Below are positions 46,207 through 58,400 of a DNA stretch of 64,000 nt, one piece after another. A program made the translations under genes and the position numbers. The notes beneath the pieces are model-generated. The model made no database searches. It was not told where the DNA came from and saw only the letters and a program-made list of their open reading frames with translations. Location: NCBI RefSeq assembly GCF_000820305.1, contig NZ_CDBH01000039.1, positions 62,001 through 126,000 on the forward strand, read 5' to 3'. The number at the start of each line of letters is the position of its first letter. The first letter of the stretch is position 1. The stretch comes from Aeromonas dhakensis. GTDB lineage: Bacteria > Pseudomonadota > Gammaproteobacteria > Enterobacterales > Aeromonadaceae.

Positions 46207-47415
46207 TCAGCGGGGCTTGAAGCGGGCGACCCAGGGATTGGCGGTGAGACCGTGCAGGATGACGCTCAGTATGATGGTGCAGAGCACGGTGGCGATGATG
46301 GGGCGCTGGCCGAGGAGGGCCGGCTCGTTTTGCAGCACCATCACCGCAAAGACGATGCTGGCCAGCCCCCGCGGCCCGAACCAGCCGATGAAGAGCTTGA
46401 GTTCAAGCTTGAGGCCGGTGCCGAGCAGGCTCAGCCAGACCGGCACCATGCGCAGCAGGGTGAGGCTGGCGGCGGCATAGAGCCAGTACTGCCAGTGCAG
46501 CAGCTCTGCCAGCATGGGCATCAGGGTGGCGCCGAACACCATCCAGATCACCACAGAGAGCAGATCCCCGTAACCCTCGCAGCTGTCCAGGTAGGCGTGC
46601 TTGTGCTCCCCCAGTTTGCGGCCCATCAGCAGGCCGCCGACGAAGGCGGCGATGAAGCCGCTGCCACCCAGGGTCTGGGCCAGCGCGAAGCAGAGCAAGG
46701 CCAGCCCCGGCATGGTGAGCTGGCGCCAGAGCGGCAGCTGCCAGCCGTTGAGGTAGGAGGTCTTGAGCAGGCGCAGGGTGAAGGTGGTGAGTCCCCAGGC
46801 CACCAGCAGGCCGATGCCGATCTCCTCCAGCAGCAGGGTGATGGCCAGCAGGCCGGTGCCGCTGTGCTGCTCGGTGGGGGCGATGAGGGCGAGCAGCAGG
46901 AGCAGCACGGGCACGCAGATGCCGTCGTTGAGGCCGCTCTCCTGGTTGAGCCCCTCGCGGATGGGGGCGGGCACCGCCGGGTTGCTCACCACCGCCTTGC
47001 CGAGCGCGGCATCGGTGGGGGCGAGTATGGTGGAGAGGATGGCCAGCTCCAGCAGCGGCAAGTCGGGGAAGAGCCAGTGACCGAACAGGGCGCCGGCCGC
47101 CAGGGTGAGCGGCAGGCCGATCAGCAGCAGCCGGATGGGCAGGCTGCGGTTGGCCAGCAGCACCTGCCAGTTGGTGTTGGCCGCATCGCTGAACAGCACT
47201 ATGACCAGGGTCAGCTCCGCCAACAGCTTGATGCCATCGCTGTCGATGGAGAGGGAGAGCAGTTCGATGCCGCCCGGCCCCAGCAGCCAGCCCATCAGCA
47301 AGAACAGCAGGGGGCCGTTGATGAGGCGGGATTCAAAGCGCCCGGCGATCAGGCTGTAGATGAGCAGGAAGGCGGCGATCACCGCCAGGTTCTGGTAAAT
47401 CAGGGACGCGTCCAT
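46207..47415 (-). CDS. CPA1-type cation/proton antiporter
   Basis: A 402-residue membrane antiporter with about twelve hydrophobic segments. Family signs are FLLMGWLLGPGG early, the paired aspartates in LAPTDAALGKAVV, NQESGLNDGICVP (the ND ion-binding motif), and a late GWFGPRGLASIVF. Should exchange Na+ or K+ for H+. The ATG at 47415 follows AGGAGG. It begins 22 bases after the GH84-like gene, so the two are likely one transcript. There is no long C-terminal regulatory domain. Confidence 0.88.
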   Translation of the reverse strand: MDASLIYQNLAVIAAFLLIYSLIAGRFESRLINGPLLFLLMGWLLGPGGIELLSLSIDSDGIKLLAELTLVIVLFSDAANTNWQVLLANRSLPIRLLLIGLPLTLAAGALFGHWLFPDLPLLELAILSTILAPTDAALGKAVVSNPAVPAPIREGLNQESGLNDGICVPVLLLLLALIAPTEQHSGTGLLAITLLLEEIGIGLLVAWGLTTFTLRLLKTSYLNGWQLPLWRQLTMPGLALLCFALAQTLGGSGFIAAFVGGLLMGRKLGEHKHAYLDSCEGYGDLLSVVIWMVFGATLMPMLAELLHWQYWLYAAASLTLLRMVPVWLSLLGTGLKLELKLFIGWFGPRGLASIVFAVMVLQNEPALLGQRPIIATVLCTIILSVILHGLTANPWVARFKPR

Positions 47416-47437
47416 GCTGCCTCCTGTGGCTGTGGGA

Positions 47438-48541
47438 TCAGTCGGTGAGACAGTCCGGGTCGAACACATACTCGCCATCGAGCCAGCGCAGGATCTCGTC
47501 GACGCAGGATTGGTCGCGAAACGGCAGGTAGCGGGCCTTGAGGTGAGTCACCTGCTCAGGGGTCAGCTGGGCCAGCCCTATGTCCTGAAACAGCGGCAGG
47601 TCAGCCTGGATCATGGCGGAGATCTGCGGGCCGCAAGTGGCGTTGAGGGAGGCGTGCAGTGCCTTGTCCGGATCGTACTGCTTGCCGAGCTTGTAGCTCA
47701 TGGGCAGGGTGGCCAGCGGCAGCACCGACAGCGCCGCCTGCTTCATGGGATTGACCGCGTGGCCGCTCACGAGATCCGCCAACTCCGCCGGGCGGTTTTC
47801 GAAGGCGCGCAGGTGCAGGAAGCTGCTGGCCTTGCTGCCGTCGTTGACCGGGTAGTTGTCCCACAGGAACGGCTTGCGGTGCAGCCACTCGGCCGTCTGG
47901 CGCAGGTGGGCCACCGGGTACTCGCTGGAGCAGACCTTGGGGCCGGTCCAGAAGATGTCGATGCGCCGATCCAGCCCCTGCCCCAGATCCTGCAGATAGT
48001 GGGGGGGCATGGCGCCGAACACCTTCTCCAGTACAGGGTCCGTGCTGTAGTAGCTGGGGCAGAACAGCAGCCGGCCGGCACTGGTATGGGCCGCGATGTC
48101 GTGGGTGATGGTGAGCTGCCAGTGGGCGAGATCCGGGGTATCCCCCTTCATGTCGTCAAACAGGATCGCCAGGATGTCGGGCTTGAGCTCCTCCTCGATG
48201 AGCCGCACCTTCTCCAGCAGGGCCGGTCGCTGGCGGGCATAGTCGTGGTGAGCGCCCATGGGGCTCAGCCCCACCCCGAAGGCAAGGCCGTTGTCACGGC
48301 ACTGGCGGGCGAGCTGGCGCAGCGCCTCGAGCTGGGCGGCAGGCCAGGGCTTGGCCCAGTGCTTGCGCAGATAGCCATCCTCTTTCGGGGCATAGAGATA
48401 GAAGCCGTAACCGTGGCGGGGCAGCCACTGGGCGTAGCGGGCGCGGGCTTCCCAGCTCCAGCCCTTGCCAAAGAAGCCCTCGATCACCCCCAGGTTGGGC
48501 GAAGGGGGTTGCAGGCCGGACAACAGGGTTTGGTAAGGCAT
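47438..48541 (-). CDS. GH84-like beta-N-acetylglucosaminidase
   Basis: A 367-residue protein resembling the catalytic barrel of glycoside hydrolase family 84 (O-GlcNAcase/hyaluronidase group). The opening GVIEGFFGKGWSWEARARYAQWL and FYLYAPKEDGYLRKHW are characteristic, and the catalytic aspartate pair is D129-D130 (ILFDDMKGD). There is no signal peptide, so it appears cytosolic, which is unusual for glycan hydrolases that act outside. It is transcribed with the antiporter downstream and just after another antiporter gene. Substrate unknown. Confidence 0.82.
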   Translation of the reverse strand: MPYQTLLSGLQPPSPNLGVIEGFFGKGWSWEARARYAQWLPRHGYGFYLYAPKEDGYLRKHWAKPWPAAQLEALRQLARQCRDNGLAFGVGLSPMGAHHDYARQRPALLEKVRLIEEELKPDILAILFDDMKGDTPDLAHWQLTITHDIAAHTSAGRLLFCPSYYSTDPVLEKVFGAMPPHYLQDLGQGLDRRIDIFWTGPKVCSSEYPVAHLRQTAEWLHRKPFLWDNYPVNDGSKASSFLHLRAFENRPAELADLVSGHAVNPMKQAALSVLPLATLPMSYKLGKQYDPDKALHASLNATCGPQISAMIQADLPLFQDIGLAQLTPEQVTHLKARYLPFRDQSCVDEILRWLDGEYVFDPDCLTD

Positions 48542-48580
48542 AGATAACTCCCTTCTCGCAGAGGACGAGGCAGACGGCGA

Positions 48581-50308
<1,728 letters not shown>

Positions 50309-50577
50309 TGGCGAACTCCTTCTGTCAAAATGCAAATCAGGCACATTATATGCAGTTTGACCGGCTACGTGTGGCTTAATTGTGCATTTATTTGCAGTTT
50401 TTTACATTTTCAGTGCGATTGCTGCGAAGGGTTCTGGCCATCAAAAGGGGGTCAGCGGGGTGATCAGAGAGGTCGGCAACGTGATGATGTTCACAAAACG
50501 GACACAGGAGGGAAGATGAGCGCCGCAGCGGGCAGCAAACGGCAGGGGCCACGCCGGGCCCCTGCCGACGGAGGGCG

Positions 50578-50720
50578 TCAGTCGTCCTCGTCGTCCTTCA
50601 CTTCCCGGATCTTGTCCTTGTAGCGGGGCAGCTCTTTCTCCAGTCGCTTCATGTCCTTGATGGCGTTGAGAAACAGGCCGAGCAGGAAGAGCAGGGGCAA
50701 GCCTATCCAGAGCCAGAGGT

Positions 50721-50724
<4 letters not shown>
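50578..50724 (-). CDS. DUF2897-like small membrane protein, 48 aa
   Basis: A 48-codon gene whose ATG overlaps the stop of the M15 peptidase gene (ATGA) and follows AAGGAG. One membrane helix (MNLWLWIGLPLLFLLGLFLN) is followed by a charged cytosolic tail ending in acidic residues (REVKDDEDD). The layout matches DUF2897 proteins. It is the last gene of the yffB-dapE operon. Function unknown. Confidence 0.75.
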
Positions 50725-52543
<1,819 letters not shown>

Positions 52544-52894
52544 TTAACGAGAGAAGAGGGATTGGTAGTGATCGGCCTTGAAGCCCAGGGTCAGCTCGCC
52601 GTCTTGGTCCAGCAGCGGGCGCTTGATCATGGCCGGGTGCTCCAGCAAGAGGGCGCGCGCCTTGGCGGTGTCGAGCCCCTGCTTGGCCTCGTCCGGCAGG
52701 GCGCGAAAGGTGGTGCCGCGGCTGTTGAGCAGCGCTTCCCAGCCGAGCTGGTCCAGCCAGCGGTCGAGGTCGGCCGGGTTCAGACCGTCGGCCCTGTGGT
52801 CGTGAAAGCGGTAGTCGATGCCGGCCTGCTCCAGCCACTTGCGGGCTTTCTTGATGGTGTCGCAGTTCTTGATGCCATAGAGGGTGGTGGCCAT
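52544..52894 (-). CDS. yffB: ArsC-family reductase YffB
   Basis: A 116-residue thioredoxin-fold protein of the Spx/ArsC group with one N-terminal cysteine (YGIKNCDTIKKARKWL), KRPLLDQDG near the C-terminus and GFKADHYQSLF at the end. The reaction is not known; it is called arsenate reductase-like by homology only. AAGGACT precedes the ATG at 52894. First gene of the dapE operon. Confidence 0.9.
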   Translation of the reverse strand: MATTLYGIKNCDTIKKARKWLEQAGIDYRFHDHRADGLNPADLDRWLDQLGWEALLNSRGTTFRALPDEAKQGLDTAKARALLLEHPAMIKRPLLDQDGELTLGFKADHYQSLFSR

Positions 52895-53090
52895 GGGGAG
52901 TCCTTTGTCTGCGGGCATGGGCCCGGAAAGCCGAAACTTGAGTCCTGAAACGGGAAATCAAGAAGAGGCCCGATTCTGGCATTGTGGCGATCCCAAGGCA
53001 ACGCCGATGCGCATGGGGGAGGTGAGGCGAGGCGCTGGTCGGGCCTGGGAAGCGGGGGAAAGTGCCCGGCGCAGGATGCGCCGGTGGGCA

Positions 53091-54011
53091 TCAGAGTTCG
53101 CTCTGGGTGCGACACCAGAGGTGCAGTTCGGATTCGAACCAGTTGAGCATGGCGTTGTTGTCGTCGCGACGATGGCGAATGAGGCTCACCTCGAAGGTGG
53201 GCAGGGTAAAGCGGGTTTCGTACTCCACCAGATCCAGCAGCGGCATCAGCGGACGCAGCACCCGGGCAGGGGAGGTGAGCAGCAGAGGCGCGCAGGGCAG
53301 GATGAAGGGGGCCGCCAGAAAACTTTGTACTATCAAGGGGGTGTGTCGGGTCATGCCGTGGGCGGCCAGCAGATCATCGACGATGCCCCCTTCGCTGCCG
53401 CGCGGGGCGACCAGCAGGTGCTGAGCCTGGGCGAAGGATTCGATGCACAGCACCTGGCCCTGCAGCGGGTGGCTGCGGTGGGCGGCGCAGATCAGCTTGT
53501 CTTCGAACAGCGGGATGCGGCGAAAACGGCCGGGCACCTCGTCCTGCTTGCTGATCACCATGCTGATGACCCCTTCGTCGAGCTGGCTCTCGTAGTCCGC
53601 ATTGAGCGGCACCATGTGGATGCGCAGGTTGGGCGCCTGCTGCTGCAGCCGGGCCAGCAGGCTCGGCATCATCACGTACTCCACATAGGTGTGGGCCCCG
53701 ATGCGCAGCACCCCCTCGAACTGGGCGGGGTCGAGCTGCTCGGGCGGGCTGAAGGTCTGCTCGATGTCGCGCAGGATCTCTCGCAGCGGCAGCAGCAAGG
53801 CCTCTGCCCGGGCGGTGGGTTCCATACCCTGGGGAGTGCGGATCAGCAGGGGATCGTCATAGAGCAGACGCAAACGGGCCAGTGCCCGGCTGACGGCCGG
53901 CTGGCTCATGGCGAGCCGTTCGGCGGCCTTGGTGGTGTTGCGCTCCTCCAGCAGTGCCTTGAGCACCACCAGCAGGTTGAGGTCGACGCCTCGTAAATTC
54001 ATTCTGTGCAT
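53091..54011 (-). CDS. LysR-family transcriptional regulator
   Basis: A 306-residue LysR protein of the NodD/LeuO-like branch: VDLNLLVVLKALLEERNTTKAAERLAMSQPAVSRALARLR is the winged helix, and a substrate-binding domain follows from about residue 95. Two ATGs (54011 and 54002) lie three codons apart, neither with a clear ribosome site. Target genes are unknown. It faces away from a non-coding stretch that may hold a small RNA. Confidence 0.85.
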   Translation of the reverse strand: MHRMNLRGVDLNLLVVLKALLEERNTTKAAERLAMSQPAVSRALARLRLLYDDPLLIRTPQGMEPTARAEALLLPLREILRDIEQTFSPPEQLDPAQFEGVLRIGAHTYVEYVMMPSLLARLQQQAPNLRIHMVPLNADYESQLDEGVISMVISKQDEVPGRFRRIPLFEDKLICAAHRSHPLQGQVLCIESFAQAQHLLVAPRGSEGGIVDDLLAAHGMTRHTPLIVQSFLAAPFILPCAPLLLTSPARVLRPLMPLLDLVEYETRFTLPTFEVSLIRHRRDDNNAMLNWFESELHLWCRTQSEL

Positions 54012-54059
54012 AATGGAATACTAATAAATCATTTCCTTAAGCAGGGCCTTCACTTTAGT

Positions 54060-54241
54060 CTCATTTCCCGTCGATGGTCAGCATGAAGCTTGGGTAAATC
54101 AGCGATTTATGCAAACCCATGTTGTCCTGTTACCTCTTTCGCGTGGTGCCGGAGGTGGCAAGATTCGACAGCCTGAACTCTTTACTCTGGTCATCCAGAG
54201 CGTTGCTTGCTTAGTACCCGCCGTCTCGGCGGGTTTTTTTT
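54060..54241 (+). ncRNA. Candidate small RNA ending at an orphan terminator
   Basis: Inferred from the strong terminator at 54217-54241 with no coding gene upstream on that strand, plus a second hairpin before it. The 5' end is a guess. An alternative is a read-through control for an unseen short ORF. Confidence 0.3.
54217..54241 (+). terminator. Rho-independent terminator (orphan)
   Basis: A 7-bp GC stem CCCGCCG/CGGCGGG (54217-54223 with 54227-54233) is followed by eight T. Confidence 0.85.
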
Positions 54242-54319
54242 GCCTGCGGTTCAGGAAAAAGGGAGCCCGAAGAAGTACAAAACGCGCCGGTGGGCGCGTT
54301 ATGGTGAGGGACTGAGCAC

Positions 54320-54634
54320 TCAGGGCGCAACCGGCCACTGGTAGTCAAACACCTTGGCCCGCTCCCAGGGGGCGTCCGGCAGACTGGAGGAGAGGCCGGT
54401 ATATTTGCCCACATCGTCCACCACGATGGCGGAGAGGATCGGCAACTGGTGCTCGGTGCAGTACATGCGGATGCGTTGCAGCAGGGTGCGCAGCTCATCC
54501 TGGCAATTCTCCAGCCCGGCCTGCCTGGCCAGCTTGGAGTAACGAATGGTGGTGCGTTCCTTTGCAGACTCGACGAGGATGTCCCATAGCTTGTAGTCGC
54601 AGGTCGTCATGCCTGCGGTGGCTCGGTCTGTCAT
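54320..54634 (-). CDS. Hypothetical protein, 104 aa
   Basis: A 104-residue protein I do not recognise. It begins MTDRATAGMTTCDYKLWDILVES, contains RYSKLARQAGLENCQDELRTLLQRIR (helix-turn-helix-like helices) and ends with ILSAIVVDDVGKYTGLSSSLPDAPW. No signal or membrane segment. The ATG at 54634 follows GGAGAGAG. The frame is open 26 codons further upstream. Could be a small regulatory or nucleic-acid-binding protein, but that is a guess. Confidence 0.65.
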   Translation of the reverse strand: MTDRATAGMTTCDYKLWDILVESAKERTTIRYSKLARQAGLENCQDELRTLLQRIRMYCTEHQLPILSAIVVDDVGKYTGLSSSLPDAPWERAKVFDYQWPVAP

Positions 54635-54843
54635 AACTCTCTCCGGCGCGAAACGGTCTCTGTGTGTCGTTGCGCATCTTGGCCAGTTCACTGGCCCCTG
54701 ACGTTGATCCAAAGCAAAAAAGCCTGAGGTTATTCGCCAGAACGCGTGGCAAAGGGATTTTAAAGGTTTGCCTTTAGTTTAAAAGACCGTTTTTTGTTAA
54801 GTGTGTAGCATTTTATTTTATCGAAGTGCGGTCAAGCCATCTT

Positions 54844-54857
54844 TCTTGACAGGGATC
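54844..54857 (+). promoter_or_regulatory. FNR-like box upstream of dcuC
   Basis: TTGAC-AGGG-ATCAA matches the FNR consensus TTGAT-N4-ATCAA at 9 of 10 positions, 64 bases before the dcuC start. Fits anaerobic induction of C4-dicarboxylate transport. Confidence 0.65.
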
Positions 54858-54920
54858 AATGGGAAAGCGCGGTCAGACCACTAGATTTCGCTCCTCGATA
54901 ACTTTATCAGGAGTGAATAT

Positions 54921-56297
54921 TTGGAACTCGTCTTCGTCTTACTCGTCCTGCTGGCCGTGGTCTACGGCATCGTCAAGGATTACAACCCGCAGGCGGTGCT
55001 GGCACTGGCCGGCATGGCCATCTTCACCGTCGCCTACTGGCTGGGATTGCACCCCATTCTGTCCGCCGACAAGAGCACCGGCTTCGCCCTGTTCGACCTG
55101 TTCGAGGTGTTCAAGGGGATCTTCTCCTACCGGGCGGCGGGGCTCGGCCTCACCATCATGGCGGTGGCCGGCTTTGCCACCTACATGTCCCATATCGGCG
55201 CCTCCCAGGCGCTGGTGCAGGTGGCGGTCAAGCCGGTGGCGGGCATCCAGTCCAGCTACCTGATGCTGGCCATCTGCTACCTGGTGGCGGTCTTCGTCTC
55301 CCTGTTCGTCACCTCCGCCACCGGCCTTGGCCTCTTGCTGATGGTCACCATGTATCCAGTGATGCGCAATCTCGGCATCAGCCCGGCCTCCGCCTGCGGC
55401 GTCATCGCCACCTCCCAGGCGTTCGAAATCGGCCCGACCCAGACCAACGCCATCTTCTCCGCCGGCCAATCCGGCATGGATCCCACCAGCTATTTCGTCG
55501 ACTACCAGATCTGGCTGGTGGCCCCCATGTTGCTGGTGACCATGGTGCTGCACTTCTTCTGGCAGCGGCACTGTGACCGCCAGGATGGCTGGGATCCGGC
55601 CCAGCATCGCGGCGAGCACGCCGAGCTGGACGAGAAAGGCACCGAGGCGGTAGCGGCGCCCACTTGGTATGCCCTGCTGCCCATCATCCCCTTCGTGCTG
55701 ATGATGACCTTCTCCAAGTTGCTGGTGAGCGACATCAAGATGAGCGTGGAGGTGGCCATGCTGCTGTCGGTCTTTATCGGCATGCTGTGCGAGCTGCTGC
55801 GTACCCGTTCGGTGCGCAGCGCCTTTGCCGGGCTCTCCAGCTTCCTCGACGGCATGGGCAAGGTATTCGGCCCCGTGGTGGCGCTGATCGTCTGTGCCGA
55901 GCTGTTTGCCGAATCCCTCAAGGCCATTGGTGCCATCGACACCCTGCTGCACTCTGCCAGCAATGCCGGCATCGGCAGCGGTCTGATGACCCTGGTGATG
56001 GTGGGGCTCATCATGGTGGTGGCGGTCATCATGGGCTCGGGCAACGCGGCTTTTTTGAGCTTCTCGACCCTGGCCCCCGCGGTGGCGGCCAAGTTCGGCG
56101 TGCCGGCGGTGACCATGCTGTTGCCGATGCAGCTCGCCTCCAGCATCGGCCGCACCGTCTCCCCCATCGCGGCTGTGCTGATCGCCTGTGCGGGCATCGC
56201 CAAGGTCTCCCCCTTCGTGGTGGTCAAGCGCACCTGCGTGCCCATGGCGGGGGCGCTGGTGACGGCATTGACCCTCAACTATCTGCTGTTTATGTAA
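54921..56297 (+). CDS. dcuC: Anaerobic C4-dicarboxylate transporter DcuC
   Basis: A 458-residue membrane carrier of the DcuC family, likely exporting succinate or exchanging C4-dicarboxylates in fermentation. About twelve hydrophobic segments. Family-like stretches are AAGLGLTIMAVAGFATYMSHIGAS, TSATGLGLLLMVTMYP and SSIGRTVSPIAAVLIAC. The TTG at 54921 is the start: AGGAG lies seven bases ahead and the length fits E. coli DcuC (461). An FNR-like box lies upstream. An M20 peptidase gene follows after 84 bases containing a tight hairpin. Confidence 0.9.
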   Translation: MELVFVLLVLLAVVYGIVKDYNPQAVLALAGMAIFTVAYWLGLHPILSADKSTGFALFDLFEVFKGIFSYRAAGLGLTIMAVAGFATYMSHIGASQALVQVAVKPVAGIQSSYLMLAICYLVAVFVSLFVTSATGLGLLLMVTMYPVMRNLGISPASACGVIATSQAFEIGPTQTNAIFSAGQSGMDPTSYFVDYQIWLVAPMLLVTMVLHFFWQRHCDRQDGWDPAQHRGEHAELDEKGTEAVAAPTWYALLPIIPFVLMMTFSKLLVSDIKMSVEVAMLLSVFIGMLCELLRTRSVRSAFAGLSSFLDGMGKVFGPVVALIVCAELFAESLKAIGAIDTLLHSASNAGIGSGLMTLVMVGLIMVVAVIMGSGNAAFLSFSTLAPAVAAKFGVPAVTMLLPMQLASSIGRTVSPIAAVLIACAGIAKVSPFVVVKRTCVPMAGALVTALTLNYLLFM

Positions 56298-56344
56298 GCG
56301 GGTGGCGGACGGCACGGGTCGTTCGCCCCTTTCACTCGGCTGTC

Positions 56345-56369
56345 GGACGGGAGGCGTACCCTCCCGTCC
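56345..56369 (+). promoter_or_regulatory. Strong hairpin just before the M20 gene ribosome site
   Basis: A 10-bp perfect stem GGACGGGAGG/CCTCCCGTCC with loop CGTAC ends two bases before AGGAG. There is no T-tract, so it could stabilise the dcuC transcript end or modulate translation of the next gene. Confidence 0.45.
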
Positions 56370-56381
56370 CAGGAGATGACA

Positions 56382-57521
56382 ATGACAGACTCTCACAACG
56401 CTTTTTCTCTGGACGCCTACCTGGCGGATCTGGCACCCCTCATCAACCTCGATTGCGGTACCCGCACCCCGGCCGGGGTGGCGACGGTGGCCGACATCAT
56501 GACCGAGAAATATGAGGCCATCGGCTGGCAGGTGACCCGCCACCAGTTCGCCGCCGAGTGCGGTCCCTGCCTCGAGGCAACCAATGCCCCCGGCGCCAGC
56601 CATTACGACGTGATGCTGGTGGGCCACATGGACACCGTCTTCCCGGTGGGGACGGCGGCCAAGCGCCCGCTGAAAGTGGAAGGCAATCAGGCCTTTGGCC
56701 CTGGCGTGTCGGACATGAAGAGCGGCCTGCTCTCCACCTGGTATGCCCTCAAGGGGATGGACCCGGCCGTGCTGGCCAAACTGAAGGTGCTGGTCTGCTG
56801 CAACTGTGACGAGGAGATAGGCTCCCCCTGGTCCAAAGAGTGGCTGGTGGAAAAAGCCAGACAGAGTGGCTGCGTGCTGGTGGCCGAGGCGGCTCGCCCG
56901 AACGGGGATCTCATCAGCGCCCGCAAGGGCAATGCCAAGTACCGCATCACCTTCCACGGCAAGGCCTCCCACGCCGGCTCGGCGCTGAGCGAGGGGATCT
57001 CCGCCATCACGGAGCTCGCTCATTGGGTGCTCGCCATCAACCAGCAGGTCAACCTCGATACCGGCACCACCATGAACGTGGGGGTGGTGCAGGGAGGGAC
57101 CGGCGTCAACGTGGTGCCGGACTTTGCCGAGGCGATCGTGGATCTGCGCTTCTGGAGCAATGACGAAGCGGCCGCCGTGCACGAGCGGCTCACCTTCATG
57201 GCCAACAACCCCTTCCTCGCCGGTTGCCGGGTCGAGGTGGATCGCCAGAGCTTCAAGCCGTCGATGCGCCCGAGCGGCGACACAGAGGCCGTGATGGCGC
57301 TGGTGGAGGCGGCGGCGAATGAGGAGGGGATCCCCTTCAACTGGCTGGAGGCCGGTGGCGGCTCCGATGCCAACTTCACCGCTGCGGCCGGGGTCCCGTC
57401 GCTGGATGGCTTCGGCCCCATGGGGGGCGGTTTCCACTCGGAGGCGGAGTTCCTGCTGCTGGAGAGCATCGAGCCGCGCATCCGCCTGCTGCAGCGGGTG
57501 CTGGGCAAGCTGGCCAAATAG
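56382..57521 (+). CDS. M20-family metallopeptidase (carboxypeptidase G2-like)
   Basis: A 379-residue cytosolic zinc peptidase. Motifs VGHMDTVFPVG, FGPGVSDMKSGLLSTW and CNCDEEIGSPWS give the metal ligands and general base, with a dimerisation domain (KASHAGSALSEG) in the middle. It resembles glutamate carboxypeptidases. The ATG at 56382 is six bases past AGGAG, while the ATG at 56376 touches it. It follows dcuC, so release of aspartate or glutamate for anaerobic dicarboxylate metabolism is possible but speculative. Confidence 0.85.
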   Translation: MTDSHNAFSLDAYLADLAPLINLDCGTRTPAGVATVADIMTEKYEAIGWQVTRHQFAAECGPCLEATNAPGASHYDVMLVGHMDTVFPVGTAAKRPLKVEGNQAFGPGVSDMKSGLLSTWYALKGMDPAVLAKLKVLVCCNCDEEIGSPWSKEWLVEKARQSGCVLVAEAARPNGDLISARKGNAKYRITFHGKASHAGSALSEGISAITELAHWVLAINQQVNLDTGTTMNVGVVQGGTGVNVVPDFAEAIVDLRFWSNDEAAAVHERLTFMANNPFLAGCRVEVDRQSFKPSMRPSGDTEAVMALVEAAANEEGIPFNWLEAGGGSDANFTAAAGVPSLDGFGPMGGGFHSEAEFLLLESIEPRIRLLQRVLGKLAK

Positions 57522-57542
57522 GTCGGCGTTAAGGACAAGCAA

Positions 57543-57570
57543 AACGGGAGGCCATCGCCTCCCGTTCTTT
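57543..57570 (+). terminator. Rho-independent terminator of dcuC-M20 operon
   Basis: The stem AACGGGAGGC/GCCTCCCGTT (57543-57552 with 57557-57566) is followed by CTTTAT. Confidence 0.75.
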
Positions 57571-57611
57571 ATCTGTTGTGCCGGTGCAGACCGGTCGAAC
57601 GGAACTGCGTG

Positions 57612-58268
57612 CTACCCTTCATCCTCCAGCAGATAGGCAAGCCGTTCCTGACGGGCGACCTGCCAGCGGCCCAGCACCAGCGGCGCCGCAAAACCCGGGC
57701 CGTCGGTCACCATGGTGTGGTACTCACCCTGCTCGCCGCAGGCATCGAAGCCCCGGGTGGCCACCAGCTGCTGCAGCTCGGCGAGGGCTCCCTTGTCCAG
57801 CACCCGCCCCACCCACTCGGGGGGCAGCACATCGGTATCGACGCAGGAGAGGTGGGCGACGATGCCGCGAGCCAGCAGATCTGCCAGCAGCGCCTCGCGG
57901 CTCTGCTGCCAGAGCGGGGTGTGGACAGTGAGGCCAAGCGGGCGGCAACGCTCGCGGATCCAGTTCGGCGCACCGGCCACGCTGTCGATATCGCCGGTGA
58001 CGACCCCATCGAGTTGCCACTCCTCCTTGAGCTTTGCCAGTGCCCGCTCATAACCGAGATCGAACGGCGCCTCTATGGTGATCAGCAAGTGGGGCAGCCC
58101 GAGGGCCGCCGCCTGCCGACGCACTTGCGACAGGGGATGGGCGAGGAAACGGGGCGAGGGAGGCGCAAAGGTGACCAGTGCCACCACCTGATGACCCGCT
58201 TCACGGGCATGGCAGAGCGCCTGCATGGCATCCTTGCCGCCGCTCCAGAGCACGATGACGCGAGACAT
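57612..58268 (-). CDS. Dph6-related ATP pyrophosphatase (DUF71)
   Basis: A 218-residue adenine nucleotide alpha-hydrolase-like protein. The pyrophosphatase loop is SGGKD at residues 9-13. VVTGDIDSVAGAPNWIRERC and the conserved CGEQGEYHTMVTDGPGF mark the diphthine-ammonia-ligase-like (DUF71) family. Bacteria lack diphthamide, so the substrate is unknown. The ATG at 58268 opens the domain. The ribosome site is poor. Confidence 0.82.
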   Translation of the reverse strand: MSRVIVLWSGGKDAMQALCHAREAGHQVVALVTFAPPSPRFLAHPLSQVRRQAAALGLPHLLITIEAPFDLGYERALAKLKEEWQLDGVVTGDIDSVAGAPNWIRERCRPLGLTVHTPLWQQSREALLADLLARGIVAHLSCVDTDVLPPEWVGRVLDKGALAELQQLVATRGFDACGEQGEYHTMVTDGPGFAAPLVLGRWQVARQERLAYLLEDEG

Positions 58269-58400
58269 GGGGGAGGTTCCGCAAAGAAAAAGAGGGGTCA
58301 TGCTACCCAGAGTGCGGGCGGTTGGCAAAGCGGGAAGGTGAGCGAAAAGCACAGGCCCCCGAGCGGGGGCCTGTGGAACGGATTGCGCGGTGCGACTCCG

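Larger units (their letters stand above)
54012..54319. other. Intergenic region with an orphan plus-strand terminator
   Basis: About 308 bases between two minus-strand genes. It contains a hairpin CTCTGG-TCAT-CCAGAG (about 54185-54200) and a terminator on the plus strand that has no annotated gene in front of it. Confidence 0.5.

Noticed and set aside
54939-57542. 867-codon minus-strand frame covering dcuC and the M20 gene
   Set aside because: Spans two well-supported plus-strand genes and shows repetitive His/Gln/Gly composition typical of shadows.
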